Assembly: GCF_016909155.1 (NCBI RefSeq)
Contig: NZ_JAFBFG010000003.1
Coordinates: forward strand, 62,001 to 126,000
Source: Chryseomicrobium aureum
Lineage (GTDB): Bacteria; Bacillota; Bacilli; Bacillales_A; Planococcaceae
DNA: 64,000 bases
Direction of reading: 5' to 3'
This document shows, in pieces, positions 62,467 through 64,000 of this stretch (position 1 is its first letter; every line of letters begins with the position of its first letter). The position numbers and the translations under genes were made by a program. Below the pieces are notes generated by a model that saw only the letters and a program-made list of their open reading frames with translations, was not told the DNA's origin and searched no databases.

Positions 62467-63279
62467 TTATCTATTTTTTAGTATAACCAGTTTATGGTAT
62501 TTTTGAAGTAAAAAAGAGGGTGTCAAACCTGCTATTAAAGGTTTTAAGCAAATAATGTATGCCCATATAGGAGCCTTAATTTCCGGATATCGCTTTAATC
62601 TAATTCTTGCTTCTCCAATTCTATACTTATATTTCTTTCTTCTTTTGTAAGAATTTTCGTCATCTCTAAAGTAATATAAATATTCTGGTAAATTGTAACC
62701 TAATAGTTGATTTGCATACATTTTTAACCAAAGATCATAATCTTGACCTCTATAAGTGATATTACTAACTGTATAATTATTTACTTTTTCAAGAGCGCTT
62801 TTTCTAATCAACATTGCACCATGGCAAAATATAGATCCCCATACTAAGTTTTTCATATTAGGCTCAATAGGAAATTTATATACTCCATTTACTCCCTTAT
62901 CATCATAAGTATACGTCCAACTACCAACAAAATGATACTGTCTATGAGTTTGTAAAAACTCATATTGTCTTTGAAAACGCATTGGGTCTGACTTATCATC
63001 TGCATCCTGTCTCGCAATAAATTCTCCTTTAGACTTTGCTATACACTTATTTAATGAAAACGCTAATCCCATATTCGTCTCATTTAAATATACAAAAATA
63101 TTTTCATACTTATCACTATAATCTTTTATAATATTAATCGTATTATCCGTGGATCCATCATCACAAATTATAATTTCAAAGTTATTATATGTTTGATTAA
63201 TTATTGACTCGAGTGCTTCAACTATTGTAGATTCTGAGTTATAAGTAGCTATAGCTACTGATATTAATTTATTTCCCAT
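62467..63279 (-). CDS. Glycosyltransferase family 2 protein
   Basis: The 270-residue GT-A enzyme has the start SVAIATYNSESTIVEALESI, the nucleotide-binding ICDDGSTDNT and the metal-binding DxD region ARQDADDKSDP. It should add another sugar of the repeat unit. GAAAAAATGGG includes the start at 63279; a GGATG lies just upstream. Hydrophobic residues near the end (APIWAYIICLKPLIAG) may dock it to the membrane. Confidence 0.9.
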   Translation of the reverse strand: MGNKLISVAIATYNSESTIVEALESIINQTYNNFEIIICDDGSTDNTINIIKDYSDKYENIFVYLNETNMGLAFSLNKCIAKSKGEFIARQDADDKSDPMRFQRQYEFLQTHRQYHFVGSWTYTYDDKGVNGVYKFPIEPNMKNLVWGSIFCHGAMLIRKSALEKVNNYTVSNITYRGQDYDLWLKMYANQLLGYNLPEYLYYFRDDENSYKRRKKYKYRIGEARIRLKRYPEIKAPIWAYIICLKPLIAGLTPSFLLQKYHKLVILKNR

Positions 63280-63300
63280 TTTTTCATCCTTGTAAATAAT

Positions 63301-64000
63301 TTATTTTTTCCATACATTAGTTTTAATATAATCAGAATAACTCGTGATGATTCTTAAAACCTTTTCTCCGACATTCGGCATTGAATAATCTGCAACTTGG
63401 CGAAGCGTATCTGGATTTTGGCTTTCAAGAATCTCAAGTCCCTGTAATATACGCTCTTTTTCGAGCCCCACCATCATAACAGAAGCTTCTTCCATCGCCT
63501 CTGGACGCTCATGCGCCTCGCGGATATTTAACGCGCGGAATTTAAGAATGGAAGACTCCTCACTGATAGTTCCACTATCACTCAGCACTGCTTTAGATTT
63601 GATTTGCAACTTGTTGTAATCAATAAACCCTAAAGGTTTGAGAGTTTGGATATTTTCATGAAACTTAATCCCTTTATTTTCAATCATTTTCTTTGTTCTA
63701 GGATGTGTGCTGATAATGACAGGATAGCCATACTTTTCAGCAATCGTATTTAATGTATCAACCAAGTTTAAGAAATTCTTTTCAGAAATAATGTTTTCTT
63801 CTCGGTGGGCAGATACCAAGAAATACTTTCCTTCTTCTAATTCTAAACGAGACAATACATCAGATTCTTCAATCTCTTTTTTACGACTGTTTAGAACTTC
63901 AAACATGGGACTACCTGTTTTAATAATGCGGTCTGCAGATAACCCTTCACGCAGTAGATACTCTCTAGCTATATCAGAATATGTAAGGTTAATATCCGCT
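63301..64000 (-). CDS. wecB: UDP-N-acetylglucosamine 2-epimerase (partial)
   Basis: The frame continues past the right edge without a start: the visible part runs from INLTYSDIAREYLLREGL and IIKTGSPMFEVL through SAHREENI, ISTHPRTKK, LSDSGTISEESS and REAHERPEAMEEASVM to the stop. These are hallmark segments of the non-hydrolysing 2-epimerase that makes UDP-ManNAc. The ATG at 63906 is internal. Codon use is less AT-rich than in the four genes after it. Confidence 0.95.
   Translation of the reverse strand, partial: ADINLTYSDIAREYLLREGLSADRIIKTGSPMFEVLNSRKKEIEESDVLSRLELEEGKYFLVSAHREENIISEKNFLNLVDTLNTIAEKYGYPVIISTHPRTKKMIENKGIKFHENIQTLKPLGFIDYNKLQIKSKAVLSDSGTISEESSILKFRALNIREAHERPEAMEEASVMMVGLEKERILQGLEILESQNPDTLRQVADYSMPNVGEKVLRIITSYSDYIKTNVWKK

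Overview
The window looks like chromosomal DNA of a low-GC Gram-positive bacterium of the order Bacillales, probably Planococcaceae or a close relative (inference). The support is strong GGAGG-type ribosome binding sites with some GTG and TTG starts, a PdxS/PdxT vitamin B6 synthase, a CitS/CitT/CitM citrate module, an RsbR-type stressosome protein, a LacI-regulated sugar-acid operon with a cre-like site in its promoter, and a capsule-type polysaccharide cluster.

Layout. 0-1.3 kb: pdxS-pdxT, reading left. 1.6-13.4 kb: an eight-gene rightward operon (secreted membrane protein, ABC ATPase, ABC-2 permease, coiled-coil/Gly-Gln protein, MoxR ATPase, DUF58 and two von Willebrand factor A membrane proteins) behind a plausible ECF-sigma promoter, so probably a cell-envelope system. 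13.5-17.1 kb: citrate transporter and its two-component system. 17.4-24.9 kb: single genes (Arr rifamycin ADP-ribosyltransferase, GNAT, HRDC protein, diguanylate cyclase, HEAT protein, M20 peptidase, RsbR), nearly every gap holding a 47-bp repeat. 25.2-35.9 kb: a 12-gene leftward operon for a hexonate or hexuronate (TRAP transporter, L-gulonate/fructuronate/mannonate/KDG route), which also carries a 3-hexulose-6-phosphate synthase and a 6-phospho-3-hexuloisomerase. 36.1-40.2 kb: a primase-helicase fusion, a phospholipase D-type nuclease and a small unknown protein, probably genome defence. 40.5-55.3 kb: an accessory region with comM, a second RAYT transposase, two glycine-rich membrane proteins, a PD-(D/E)XK nuclease-like protein, gene remnants, and many copies of three further repeat families. 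55.3-56.0 kb: a two-gene unit with a RelE-like second product. 56.0-64.0 kb: polysaccharide genes (UDP-glucuronate epimerase, UDP-glucose dehydrogenase, flippase, polymerase, two glycosyltransferases, UDP-GlcNAc 2-epimerase), the middle of which is very AT-rich.

The most unusual feature is the repeat ecology. Family A is a 47-bp element made of two GGTGACAGGCACC half-sites whose starts lie 34 bp apart (33-35 bp), in either direct or inverted order; about 15 copies lie in gaps and two of them flank a RAYT transposase gene (19945-20583). Families B (about 146 bp), C (about 128 bp with perfect 13-bp ends GGTACCTGTGCAC/GTGCACAGGTACC) and D (about 43 bp) occur only between 40 and 55 kb, around a second RAYT (43916-44596) and fragments of others. 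Several gene remnants (P-type ATPase, IS21 transposase, RAYT pieces) end exactly at these repeats. Inverted family A copies also sit where terminators are needed.
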